Origin: JBFHNV01 sp965365655
GTDB lineage: Bacteria; Pseudomonadota; Gammaproteobacteria; HK1
Assembly: GCA_965365655.1 (NCBI GenBank)
Contig: CBDUCN010000041.1
Coordinates: 1-23,247, forward strand
DNA: 23,247 bases
Direction of reading: 5' to 3'
A program made the position numbers and the translations under genes. Under the pieces are notes generated by a model, which did not search any database, was not told the DNA's origin, and saw nothing but the letters and a program-made list of their open reading frames with translations. Below, piece after piece: positions 1 through 7,507 of this stretch (its first letter is position 1; the number at the start of each line of letters is the position of its first letter).

Positions 1-771
1 CACCTGTTCGTGTTCTACTTCGGCATCATGGCGGACGTGACCCCTCCGGTCGGGCTCGCGTCCTTCGCCGCCGCGGCCGTGTCCGGCGGCGATCCCATCC
101 GGACGGGCCTCGTCGCGTTCTTCTACTCGATGCGCACCGCGGCGCTGCCGTTCCTGTTCATCTTCAACACGGATCTGCTGCTCATCGACGTGGACTTCGC
201 GCACGGCGTGCTCATCTTCATCGTGTCCACCGTCGCGATGCTGATATTCGCGGCGGCGACGCAGCGATGGTTCATCGCCCGCTGCCGCGCGTGGGAGGTG
301 GTGGTGCTGCTGCTGATCGCGTTCACGCTGTTCCGGCCGGGGTTCTGGATGGACAGGATCGTCGCGCCCTACGAGGACGTGGAGCCAGCGCGTATCGAGG
401 AGGCCGCCGCGAAGGTGGCGCCGGGCGACGAGCTGCGAATGCGCATCGCGGGCACGGACGAGGTGGGCAATCCGCGCGAGTTCGTCGCGGTCCTGCCGCT
501 GCCGGAGGGCGCGAGCGGCAAGGAACGCCTGGAGGCCGCGGGCCTGATGCTCGCGGAGATCGACGGCGAGATGGTGGTCGACAACGCAGCCTTCGGCAGC
601 GCGGCCGAGAAGGCCGGCTTCGAGTTCGACCAGAAGATCAAGAAGGTGCGCCTGCCGACCGACCAGCCGGCCAAGGAGTGGCTCTGGATACCGGCGCTCG
701 CGGTTCTCGCCCTCATCGGCTGGCTGCAGCGCGGGCGCCGCAGGGCCGAGCTCGCGGCTGCCGCGGCCTGA
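1..771 (+). CDS. TRAP transporter fused permease, C-terminal part (5' truncated by window edge)
   Basis: The reading frame is open from base 1, so the gene begins upstream; 256 residues are visible. The first residues (HLFVFYFGIMADVTPPVGLA) are the conserved last part of a DctM-type large permease of TRAP transporters, which import organic acids and compatible solutes using an ion gradient and a periplasmic binding protein. Hydrophobic segments follow at roughly residues 1-30, 40-60, 68-88 and 97-115. After them comes a soluble stretch of about 110 residues and a final membrane helix near residue 225, ending in a basic tail. The soluble part resembles the extension (DUF3394) known on fused 4TM/12TM permeases and holds a PDZ-like segment around residue 190 (NAAFGSAAEKAGFEFDQKI). 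The family is secure; the substrate cannot be read here. The next gene starts 26 bp downstream and is very likely co-transcribed. Confidence 0.9.
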   Translation, partial: HLFVFYFGIMADVTPPVGLASFAAAAVSGGDPIRTGLVAFFYSMRTAALPFLFIFNTDLLLIDVDFAHGVLIFIVSTVAMLIFAAATQRWFIARCRAWEVVVLLLIAFTLFRPGFWMDRIVAPYEDVEPARIEEAAAKVAPGDELRMRIAGTDEVGNPREFVAVLPLPEGASGKERLEAAGLMLAEIDGEMVVDNAAFGSAAEKAGFEFDQKIKKVRLPTDQPAKEWLWIPALAVLALIGWLQRGRRRAELAAAAA

Positions 772-797
772 CGGCGCCATCGACGGAGGTAAGGACG

Positions 798-1229
798 ATG
801 TACGAGAACGTACTGCTCGCCGTGGATCTGAACCACGAGGAATCCTGGCGCAAGGCGTTGCCCGCGGCGGTGGCCATCTGCAAGGCCGGCAACGCGAAGC
901 TGCACGTGGTGACGGCCATCCCCGACCTGCACATGCCGATGATCCAGGCGTACTTCCCGGACGACTTCATGAAGAACCTGGTGGAGTCCACGGAGCACAA
1001 GCTGGCGGCGTTTCTGAAGGAGCACGTGCCGGCGGACGTGGCCTGCGACGACACGGTGATCTCCGGCGGCGCCATCTACGAGGCGATCCTGCGCTACGCC
1101 GACGAGCATGACGTGGACCTGATCGTCCTCGAGGCGTACCGCCCGGACATGAAGGACTACCTGCTGGGGTCCAATGCGGAGAAGGTGGCGCGCCACGCGC
1201 GGCAGTCGGTGCTCGTGGTCCGGGAGTGA
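798..1229 (+). CDS. Universal stress protein (UspA family), TRAP-linked
   Basis: A 143-residue single-domain UspA-fold protein. It opens with the beta-1 motif YENVLLAVDLN and ends with LLGSNAEKVARHARQSVLVV, the family's C-terminal signature. The start is fixed by a strong Shine-Dalgarno GGAGGT at 785-790, seven bases before the ATG. The canonical nucleotide loop G-2x-G-9x-G(S/T) is only partly kept: the final GS (near residue 124) is present, but the two preceding glycines are replaced in LEAYRPDMKDYLLGS. The gene lies 26 bp after a TRAP permease. UspA proteins coupled to TRAP operons are known, for example TeaD, which regulates ectoine uptake by TeaABC in Halomonas. A role in modulating the neighbouring transporter is therefore a reasonable inference but is not shown by the sequence. 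Confidence 0.92.
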   Translation: MYENVLLAVDLNHEESWRKALPAAVAICKAGNAKLHVVTAIPDLHMPMIQAYFPDDFMKNLVESTEHKLAAFLKEHVPADVACDDTVISGGAIYEAILRYADEHDVDLIVLEAYRPDMKDYLLGSNAEKVARHARQSVLVVRE

Positions 1230-1230
1230 C

Positions 1231-1260
1231 CGCGTGCTCCTCCCGCGGGAGGAACACGCG
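1231..1260. repeat. 30 bp near-perfect palindrome after the UspA gene
   Basis: The two 15-base arms (CGCGTGCTCCTCCCG and CGGGAGGAACACGCG) pair with a single mismatch, with no unpaired loop in the DNA form. It begins one base after the UspA stop codon. As RNA it would fold into a strong hairpin and could end or protect the TRAP-UspA transcript, but no T-run follows, so it is not a textbook intrinsic terminator. Confidence 0.6.
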
Positions 1261-1607
1261 GCGTGTGCGCGCGGATGTCGGACGGCCGGCGCGCCGGTGA
1301 GCAGAGCGCGGCGGCACACGCCTGCGATGGCGCCGCGTGCGCGGCGCGCGGGGCGTGCGATGCTGCGGGCGCGCAGCGCACGTGCGCGGCTCATGAGGCG
1401 CTGCGCCTCGTCCGCCGGCACCGCTGCCGGCGCCGCGACGCACTCCCGCTCGTCAGCCGCGTCCTGCGCTGTGCGTTTCAGGGACATCGTGCGCTGTCGA
1501 GGGTGCGGGACGCCGCCGTGTCTGCTGCGTCGCCCCATGAGCGTCGGCCGGGCGGCTCGCGCACGAGCATCCGTCAGCGCCGGATCAGCAAGCGCTGACC
1601 GGTCGCG
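1261..1607. other. Non-coding, palindrome-rich gap of about 350 bp
   Basis: I see no gene here. The open frames on both strands are arginine/alanine-rich artefacts of high GC, with no recognisable motif or ribosome site. The stretch does hold several short perfect inverted repeats: 1330-1347 (8 bp arms, 2-base centre), 1376-1387 (GCGCACGTGCGC), 1395-1409 (7 bp arms, 1-base centre), 1413-1432 (8 bp arms, 4-base loop CCGC) and 1573-1599. It must also carry the promoter of the LysR gene that follows, but no clear -35/-10 pair stands out. Confidence 0.55.
1573..1599. promoter_or_regulatory. Inverted repeat just upstream of the LysR start
   Basis: Eight-base arms GTCAGCGC and GCGCTGAC are separated by 11 bases and end 8 bases before the ATG of the LysR gene. 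The position suggests an operator or a hairpin masking the ribosome site; LysR regulators often bind dyads near their own start. No T-n11-A core is evident and function is not shown. Confidence 0.35.
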
Positions 1608-2528
1608 ATGACACGCCCGCTGCCGCCGCTGAACGCGCTGCGCGCCTTCGAGGCCGCGGCGCGCCACCAGAGCTTCGGCCGCGCGGCCGGCGAGCTGAAC
1701 GTGACGTCGGCGGCCATCAGCCATCACGTGAAGACGCTGGAGGAGTACCTGGGGGTGGAGCTGTTCCACCGCACGGGACGGGGTCTGCGGCTGACGGACG
1801 CGGCCCGCGAGGCCCTGCCGCACATCACCGGCGGTTTCGAGCAGCTCGCGCGCGGTGCCGAGCGCCTGCGCGGCGATCCGCACGTGGAGACGCTGGACGT
1901 GCGCGTGGCGCCCGCGTTCGCCAGCCGCTGGCTGGTGCCGCGCCTCGACGGGTTCGCGGCCCGATGCCCCCAGGTGGACGTGCGCATCGACGCGCGCTAC
2001 GACCTCCCGGATTTCCAGGCCGGCGAGGCGGCGGCGGCGGTGCACTTCGGCCCGGGCGCGTACGGACCGAAGCTGCGCGCCGAGCGCCTGGTGAACGTGC
2101 GGGTGCTGCCGCTGTGCGCGCCCTCGTACCTCGTGAGCCAGGGGATCAGCCTGACGTCGCCGCGCGACCTCGTGGGGTGCAGGCTGCTGCACGACGACAC
2201 GCTGAAGCTGGATGCGCAGGTGCCGGACTGGGACGCGTGGCTGGCCGCGGTGGGCGTCGAGGGCGTGGACACCTCGCGCGGGGCCCACTTCAGCCATGCG
2301 CTGCTGGCGCTGGAGGCCGCGGTGGACGGGCAGGGGGTGGTGCTCACGTACGACTTCATCGCCGACGCGGACCTCGCGGCGGGGCGGCTGCTCGCGCCGT
2401 TCGACTTCTCGCTGCCGGCGAGCTCCGCGTACTGGGTCGTGTGCCCGGTGTCGCGCGCGGACGAGCCCTGCGTGGCGGCCTTTCGCGAGTGGCTGCTGGA
2501 GGAGACCGCGTCACGGCGCGAGGATTGA
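1608..2528 (+). CDS. LysR-type transcriptional regulator, GcvA subfamily
   Basis: A 306-residue LysR regulator of normal family length. The N-terminal winged helix-turn-helix spans about residues 5-65 (LPPLNALRAFEAAARHQSF, then AAGELNVTSAAISHHVKTLE). The effector-binding domain follows at about 90-300, with WLVPRL near 102 and GQGVVL typical of the GcvA/AmpR group. The start fits, because GcvA proteins begin with the same PPLNALR motif a few residues in. In Escherichia coli GcvA controls the glycine cleavage operon together with GcvR, but the GcvA-like group is large and many members have other targets. The next gene, 67 bp downstream on the same strand, is NAD-glutamate dehydrogenase, which could be a target or simply a neighbour. 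A true GcvA orthologue cannot be claimed from this window. Confidence 0.92.
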   Translation: MTRPLPPLNALRAFEAAARHQSFGRAAGELNVTSAAISHHVKTLEEYLGVELFHRTGRGLRLTDAAREALPHITGGFEQLARGAERLRGDPHVETLDVRVAPAFASRWLVPRLDGFAARCPQVDVRIDARYDLPDFQAGEAAAAVHFGPGAYGPKLRAERLVNVRVLPLCAPSYLVSQGISLTSPRDLVGCRLLHDDTLKLDAQVPDWDAWLAAVGVEGVDTSRGAHFSHALLALEAAVDGQGVVLTYDFIADADLAAGRLLAPFDFSLPASSAYWVVCPVSRADEPCVAAFREWLLEETASRRED

Positions 2529-2595
2529 CGGCGCGCGCCTGCTACGCTTGACGAAAACGACGGGTGCCGCACCGAAGACAGGGGAGAACAGGACC

Positions 2596-5500
2596 ATGGC
2601 CGAGTTGAGTGCACGCGGACAGCAGATCTGCGACGACGTGCTGGGGATCCTCCGCCAGCGCATGCCCGCCGAGCGCGGCGCGGTGCTCGAGGGCTTCGTG
2701 CGCCGCTACCTCGCGGGGGTCTCCGAGGAAGACCTCGCGGTGTTCCGCACCGAGGACCTCTACGGCGCGGCCGTCGCGCACTGGAACTTCCTGCTCACGC
2801 GCGAGCCCGGTGAAGACCGGATACGCGTGTACAACCCGCGTCACGACACCCACGGCTGGCAGTCCACGCACACCATCGTCGAGGTGGTGTGCGACGACAT
2901 GCCGTTCCTCGTCGACTCCGTGCGCATGGCGATGGACCGCCTGGACCTCACGGTGCACCTGCTCATCCATCCCGTCGTGCACGTGCGCCGGGACGCCGCC
3001 GGCACGGCGCTGGAGGTGGTGCCGGAGACCGGTGACGACACGCTCACCGAGGCGGTGATGCACTTCGAGGTCGACCGCCAGGCCACCGATGCGGGGCTCG
3101 CCGCGATCGAGACCGAGGTGCAATCGGTGCTGGTGGACGTGCGCCGCGCGGTCGAGGACTGGAGCATCATGCGCGAACGCCTGCAGGCGGTGCTGGCGGA
3201 GCTGGACGGGTCGCCGCCGCCGCTCGCGCGCGACGCGCTGGAGGAGGGGCGGGAATTCCTGCAGTGGGTGGACAGCAACCACTTCACGTTCCTCGGCTAC
3301 GAGGAGCTGGACCTGGTCGAGAGCGACGGTGACCTCGCGCTGCAGATCCGCGAGGGCTCGGGCCTCGGGGTGCTGCGCGACGAGAGCGGCTCCTCGTCGG
3401 CCTTCGCGCAGCTCACCCCCGAGATGCGTCGCATCGCGCTCGAGCCCGAGCTGCTGGTGATCACGAAGTCCAACTCCCGCTCACGGGTGCATCGCCCCAG
3501 CCACATGGACTACATCGGCGTGAAGCGCTTCGACGCCGACGGACGCGTGGTCGGGGAGCGGCGCTTCCTGGGCCTGTACACCTCCGCGGCGTACAACCGG
3601 GTTCCGCGCGACATCCCGCTGCTGCGCGACAAGGTGCGGCGCGTGATCGAGCGTGCCGGATATCCGGCCAACAGCCACGCGACCAAGGCGCTGGTCAACA
3701 TCCTCGACAACTTCCCGCGCGACGAGCTGTTCCAGTTCACGGCCGACGAGCTGTTCGAGACCGCCGTCGGCATCCTGCACCTGCAGGAACGCCGCCGCAT
3801 CCGGCTGTTCGTGCACCGCGACCGCTTCGGGCGCTTCTACTCGTGCATCGTGTTCGTGCCCCGGGAGCGCTTCAACACGTCGAACCGGCTCGCGATCGAG
3901 GAGATCCTGGAGAACGCCTTCGGCTCGCACGAGACCGAGTTCAACGTCTACCTGTCGGAGTCCGTGCTCGCGCGGCTGTACTTCCTGATGCGGGTGCGCC
4001 CCGGCGCGGCGGTGGACTTCGACGTCGCGGAGCTCGAGGCGCGGCTGCGCGCGGCGACCCGGGCGTGGACCGACGACCTGCACGAGGCCATCCTGGAGCA
4101 CTTCGGCGAGGCGCGCGGGCAGCGCCTGATGCAGCAGTACGGCAGCGCGTTCCGCGCCGACTACCGGGAGAACTACCCGGCCCGCGTCGCGGTGCTCGAC
4201 GTCGAGCGCATGGAGACCCTGGGCGAGGAGGGCAGCCAGCGCCTCGCGATGAGCCTGTACCGGCCGCTGGAGGCGGGCGAAGGCGTGCTGCACTTCAAGA
4301 TGTTCCATCTCGGCAGCCCGGTCTCGCTCTCGGACGCATTGCCGATGCTCGAGAACATGGGCCTCGAGGTCGAGAACGAGATGCCCAGCAAGGTCAAGCG
4401 CGCCGACGGCACCCGCGTATGGGTGCACGATTTCGGGCTGCTGCACCGCGCTGCGGACGACTTCGCAATCGATCACGTGCGCCCGCTGTTCGAGGACGCG
4501 TTCGCGCAGATCTTCTTCGGGCGCGTCGAGAACGACGGCTTCAACCGTCTGGTGCTCGCCGCGGGGCTCGGCTGGCGCGACATCGTGGTGCTGCGTGCGT
4601 ACGCGAAGTACCTGCGCCAGCTCGGCTTCACCTTCAGCCAGAGCTACATCGAGGCCGCGCTGGCGTCGAATCCCGGAGTCGCGCGCAAGCTGGTCGAGCT
4701 GTTCCGGCTGCGTTTCGATCCGGACCACGGCGGCGACCGGGACGCGGGCCGCGACGAGTGCGTGTCGGCGATCCGGGAGGCGCTGGACTCGGTGGCGAAC
4801 CTCGACGAGGACCGCATCCTGCGCGCGTACATGGGGCTGCTGCTCGCGACGCTGCGCACCAATCACTACCAGACCCTGCCGGACGGCAGCTGCAAGCCCT
4901 ATCTGTCCTTCAAGGTGGACCCGGCGCGCATCCCGGAGATGCCCAAGCCGCGCCCGATGTACGAGATCTTCGTGTACTCCCCCCGCGTCGAGGGGGTGCA
5001 CCTGCGCGGCGGCCCGGTGGCGCGCGGAGGCCTTCGCTGGTCGGACCGGCCCGAGGACTTCCGCACCGAGATCCTGGGCCTCGTGAAGGCGCAGCAGGTG
5101 AAGAACGCGGTCATCGTGCCCGTGGGGTCGAAGGGCGGCTTCTACCCGAAGCAGCTTCCGCACGGCGATCGCGAGGCGATGCAGGCCGAGGGCGTCGCGT
5201 GCTACCAGACGTTCATCCGCGGTCTGCTCGACGTCACCGACAACCTGCGCGGCGGCGAGGTGGTCGCGCCGCCGCGGGTCGTGCGCCACGACGGCGACGA
5301 TCCGTACCTGGTCGTCGCCGCGGACAAGGGCACGGCGACCTTCTCCGACATCGCGAACGGCATCGCCGGCGAGTACGGCTTCTGGCTGGGCGACGCGTTC
5401 GCGTCGGGCGGCTCCGCCGGCTACGACCACAAGGGCATGGGCATCACCGCGCGCGGCGCGTGGGAGTCGGTGAAGCGACATTTCCGCGAGCTCGGGCTGG

Positions 5501-7416
5501 ACACCCAGCGCGAGGACTTCACCGTGGTCGGCATCGGTGACATGTCCGGCGACGTGTTCGGCAACGGCATGCTGCTGTCGCGCCACATCCGCCTGGTGGG
5601 TGCGTTCAACCACATGCACGTCTTCATCGATCCGGAGCCGGATGCGGAGCGCTCCTTCGCGGAGCGCGAACGGCTGTTCGCGCTGCCGCGCTCGTCCTGG
5701 GAAGACTACGACGCGAGCCTGATCTCGGCCGGCGGCGGCGTGTTCTCGCGCAAGCTGAAGTCCATCCCGATCTCGGCGCAGATGCGCGCCGCCTTCGGCA
5801 TCGACGACGACGTGCAGGCGCTGACGCCGACGGAGCTGATCAGTGCGATGCTGCGCGCACCCGTGGACCTGCTGTGGAACGGCGGCATCGGCACCTACGT
5901 CAAGGCGTCAGGCGAGCGGCACGCGGACGTCGGCGACCGCGCGAACGACGCGCTGCGCGTCAACGCGGCGGAGCTTCGCTGCCGCGTGGTCGGCGAGGGC
6001 GGCAACCTCGGCGTGACGCAGCTCGGGCGCATCGAGCTCGCAGCCGCCGGCGGACGGATCTTCAGTGACGCCATCGACAACTCGGCGGGCGTCGACTGCT
6101 CGGACCACGAGGTCAACATCAAGATCCTGCTGAACGGCGTGGTGGACGCGGGCGACATGACCGGCAAGCAGCGCAACGAGCTGCTGGCCGAGATGACCGA
6201 CGAGGTTGCGGATCTCGTGCTCGAGGACAACTACCTGCAGACGCAGGCGCTGAGCATGGCGCTGTCGCAGAACCGCTCCATGTTCGACGTGCACGTGCGC
6301 CTGATGCGGGCCCTGGAGCGCGAGGGCGCGCTGGAGCGGGCCATCGAGTACCTGCCTGGCGAGGACGAGATCGTCGAGCGGCGCAACGACGGGCGGGGGC
6401 TCGTCGGGCCCGAGCTGAGCGTGCTGATGGCCTACGTCAAGATCGAGCTGTTCAAGGATCTCGTCGAATCCGGAATCGCCCGCGACGGCTTCCTGCACGA
6501 CACGCTGGTGAACTACTTTCCGACGCCGCTGCGCGAGCGTTATCGGGATCACATGGGCAACCACCGCCTGGCCGCGGAGATCATCAGCACGGTCGTGACG
6601 AACGAGGTCGTGAACCGCGCGGGCATCACCTTCTGCTTCCGGCTGCGCGAGGAGACCGGCGCCGCCTTCGACGACGTGTGCCGGGCGTACCTGATCGCCC
6701 GCGAGGTGTTCGCGATGCCCGCGCTGTGGTCGGACGTGGAGGCGCTGGACAACCGGGCCGCGGCGTCAGGCCAGATCGACGCGCTGCTCGAGGGCCGCAA
6801 GCTCTGCGAGCGCGCGTCGCGCTGGCTGCTGCGCAACCGCCCGCGACCGCTGGACATCGCCGGCAACGTCGCGGTGTTCCGCGACGGCGTGGGCGCCGTC
6901 TCGGAGGGCATCCGCGAGCTTGCGGGAGCGTCGGCCACGGAGGCCGCGGCCGCGCGCTGCCAGCGCCTGGTCGAGCAGGGGATTCCGCAGCCGCTCGCGC
7001 AGCGCGTGTCGTGGTACGAGGAGCTGTTCTCGGCGCTGGACATCGTGAGCGTGGCCACCGAGCGCGGGCTGGAACCGCTGGAGGTGGCGGCCACCTGGTT
7101 CGAGCTGGGCAGGCGCCTGGACCTCGACTGGATGCGCGACAGCATCGTGTCGCTGCCGCGGGACAACCGCTGGCAGGCGCTGGCGCGCGCGGCGCTTCGC
7201 GACGACCTGTTCCAGTGCGAACGCGCGCTGACCACGGACGCGCTGGGCCAGGAGGGCGACGCGCCGGTCGATCGGGTCGAGCGCTGGATGGCCTTGAACG
7301 ACCAGGCGGTGAGCCGCTGCCGCCAGGTCCTCGCGGACCTGCAGGGCGGCGGCAAGCCTGACTTCACGATGCTCTCGGTCGCGATGGGAGAGATCCGCAG
7401 CCTGCAGCGCGGGTGA
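2596..7416 (+). CDS. gdhB: NAD-dependent glutamate dehydrogenase, large 180 kDa class
   Basis: This 1606-residue protein is the size expected of the large NAD-specific glutamate dehydrogenases, which oxidatively deaminate glutamate to 2-oxoglutarate and ammonia in the cytoplasm. The N-terminal ~700 residues form the regulatory region of this class (VKRFDADGRVVGERRFLGLY near residue 310). The catalytic domain spans about 780-1250: substrate-side motif RGGLRWSDRPEDFRTEI near 810, VPVGSKGGFYPKQ near 840, DKGTATFSDIAN near 905, dinucleotide-fold motif GIGDMSGDVFGNGML near 976, and EGGNLGVTQLGRIE near 1133. The C-terminal 350 residues are helical, as in the family. I chose the ATG at 2596, preceded by GGGGAGAA, over in-frame codons further upstream that overlap the LysR gene. 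It lies downstream of a LysR regulator on the same strand and is otherwise a single gene. Confidence 0.97.
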   Translation: MAELSARGQQICDDVLGILRQRMPAERGAVLEGFVRRYLAGVSEEDLAVFRTEDLYGAAVAHWNFLLTREPGEDRIRVYNPRHDTHGWQSTHTIVEVVCDDMPFLVDSVRMAMDRLDLTVHLLIHPVVHVRRDAAGTALEVVPETGDDTLTEAVMHFEVDRQATDAGLAAIETEVQSVLVDVRRAVEDWSIMRERLQAVLAELDGSPPPLARDALEEGREFLQWVDSNHFTFLGYEELDLVESDGDLALQIREGSGLGVLRDESGSSSAFAQLTPEMRRIALEPELLVITKSNSRSRVHRPSHMDYIGVKRFDADGRVVGERRFLGLYTSAAYNRVPRDIPLLRDKVRRVIERAGYPANSHATKALVNILDNFPRDELFQFTADELFETAVGILHLQERRRIRLFVHRDRFGRFYSCIVFVPRERFNTSNRLAIEEILENAFGSHETEFNVYLSESVLARLYFLMRVRPGAAVDFDVAELEARLRAATRAWTDDLHEAILEHFGEARGQRLMQQYGSAFRADYRENYPARVAVLDVERMETLGEEGSQRLAMSLYRPLEAGEGVLHFKMFHLGSPVSLSDALPMLENMGLEVENEMPSKVKRADGTRVWVHDFGLLHRAADDFAIDHVRPLFEDAFAQIFFGRVENDGFNRLVLAAGLGWRDIVVLRAYAKYLRQLGFTFSQSYIEAALASNPGVARKLVELFRLRFDPDHGGDRDAGRDECVSAIREALDSVANLDEDRILRAYMGLLLATLRTNHYQTLPDGSCKPYLSFKVDPARIPEMPKPRPMYEIFVYSPRVEGVHLRGGPVARGGLRWSDRPEDFRTEILGLVKAQQVKNAVIVPVGSKGGFYPKQLPHGDREAMQAEGVACYQTFIRGLLDVTDNLRGGEVVAPPRVVRHDGDDPYLVVAADKGTATFSDIANGIAGEYGFWLGDAFASGGSAGYDHKGMGITARGAWESVKRHFRELGLDTQREDFTVVGIGDMSGDVFGNGMLLSRHIRLVGAFNHMHVFIDPEPDAERSFAERERLFALPRSSWEDYDASLISAGGGVFSRKLKSIPISAQMRAAFGIDDDVQALTPTELISAMLRAPVDLLWNGGIGTYVKASGERHADVGDRANDALRVNAAELRCRVVGEGGNLGVTQLGRIELAAAGGRIFSDAIDNSAGVDCSDHEVNIKILLNGVVDAGDMTGKQRNELLAEMTDEVADLVLEDNYLQTQALSMALSQNRSMFDVHVRLMRALEREGALERAIEYLPGEDEIVERRNDGRGLVGPELSVLMAYVKIELFKDLVESGIARDGFLHDTLVNYFPTPLRERYRDHMGNHRLAAEIISTVVTNEVVNRAGITFCFRLREETGAAFDDVCRAYLIAREVFAMPALWSDVEALDNRAAASGQIDALLEGRKLCERASRWLLRNRPRPLDIAGNVAVFRDGVGAVSEGIRELAGASATEAAAARCQRLVEQGIPQPLAQRVSWYEELFSALDIVSVATERGLEPLEVAATWFELGRRLDLDWMRDSIVSLPRDNRWQALARAALRDDLFQCERALTTDALGQEGDAPVDRVERWMALNDQAVSRCRQVLADLQGGGKPDFTMLSVAMGEIRSLQRG

Positions 7417-7418
7417 TG

Positions 7419-7440
7419 GCGACCCGGAGCCGCGGGTCGC
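7419..7440 (+). terminator. Hairpin just after the glutamate dehydrogenase stop
   Basis: Seven-base arms GCGACCC and GGGTCGC around an 8-base loop begin 3 bases after the stop codon, in the 91 bp between two convergent genes. There is no T-run, so termination there is a guess from position and symmetry. Confidence 0.35.
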
Positions 7441-7507
7441 GTGCCGTCGCGCGCGGCGGTGCGCGTGCGCGACGTGCGCGCGGCTGCGCGCCCCGACCGC
7501 GTGCCGC

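Noticed and set aside
1174..1611. Possible small proteins in the gap between UspA and LysR genes
   Set aside because: Frames on both strands are Arg/Ala/Cys-rich, lack ribosome sites and overlap each other; nothing recognisable.
369..2297. Long minus-strand open frame (642 codons) across the TRAP, UspA and LysR genes
   Set aside because: It overlaps three well-recognised plus-strand genes, is Arg/Ala/His-rich and shows no family motif; an artefact of ~70% GC.
3481..5619. 712-codon minus-strand frame inside the glutamate dehydrogenase gene
   Set aside because: It lies opposite a clearly conserved enzyme, and its composition (Val/His/Arg/Gln-rich) is that of a reverse-frame shadow.
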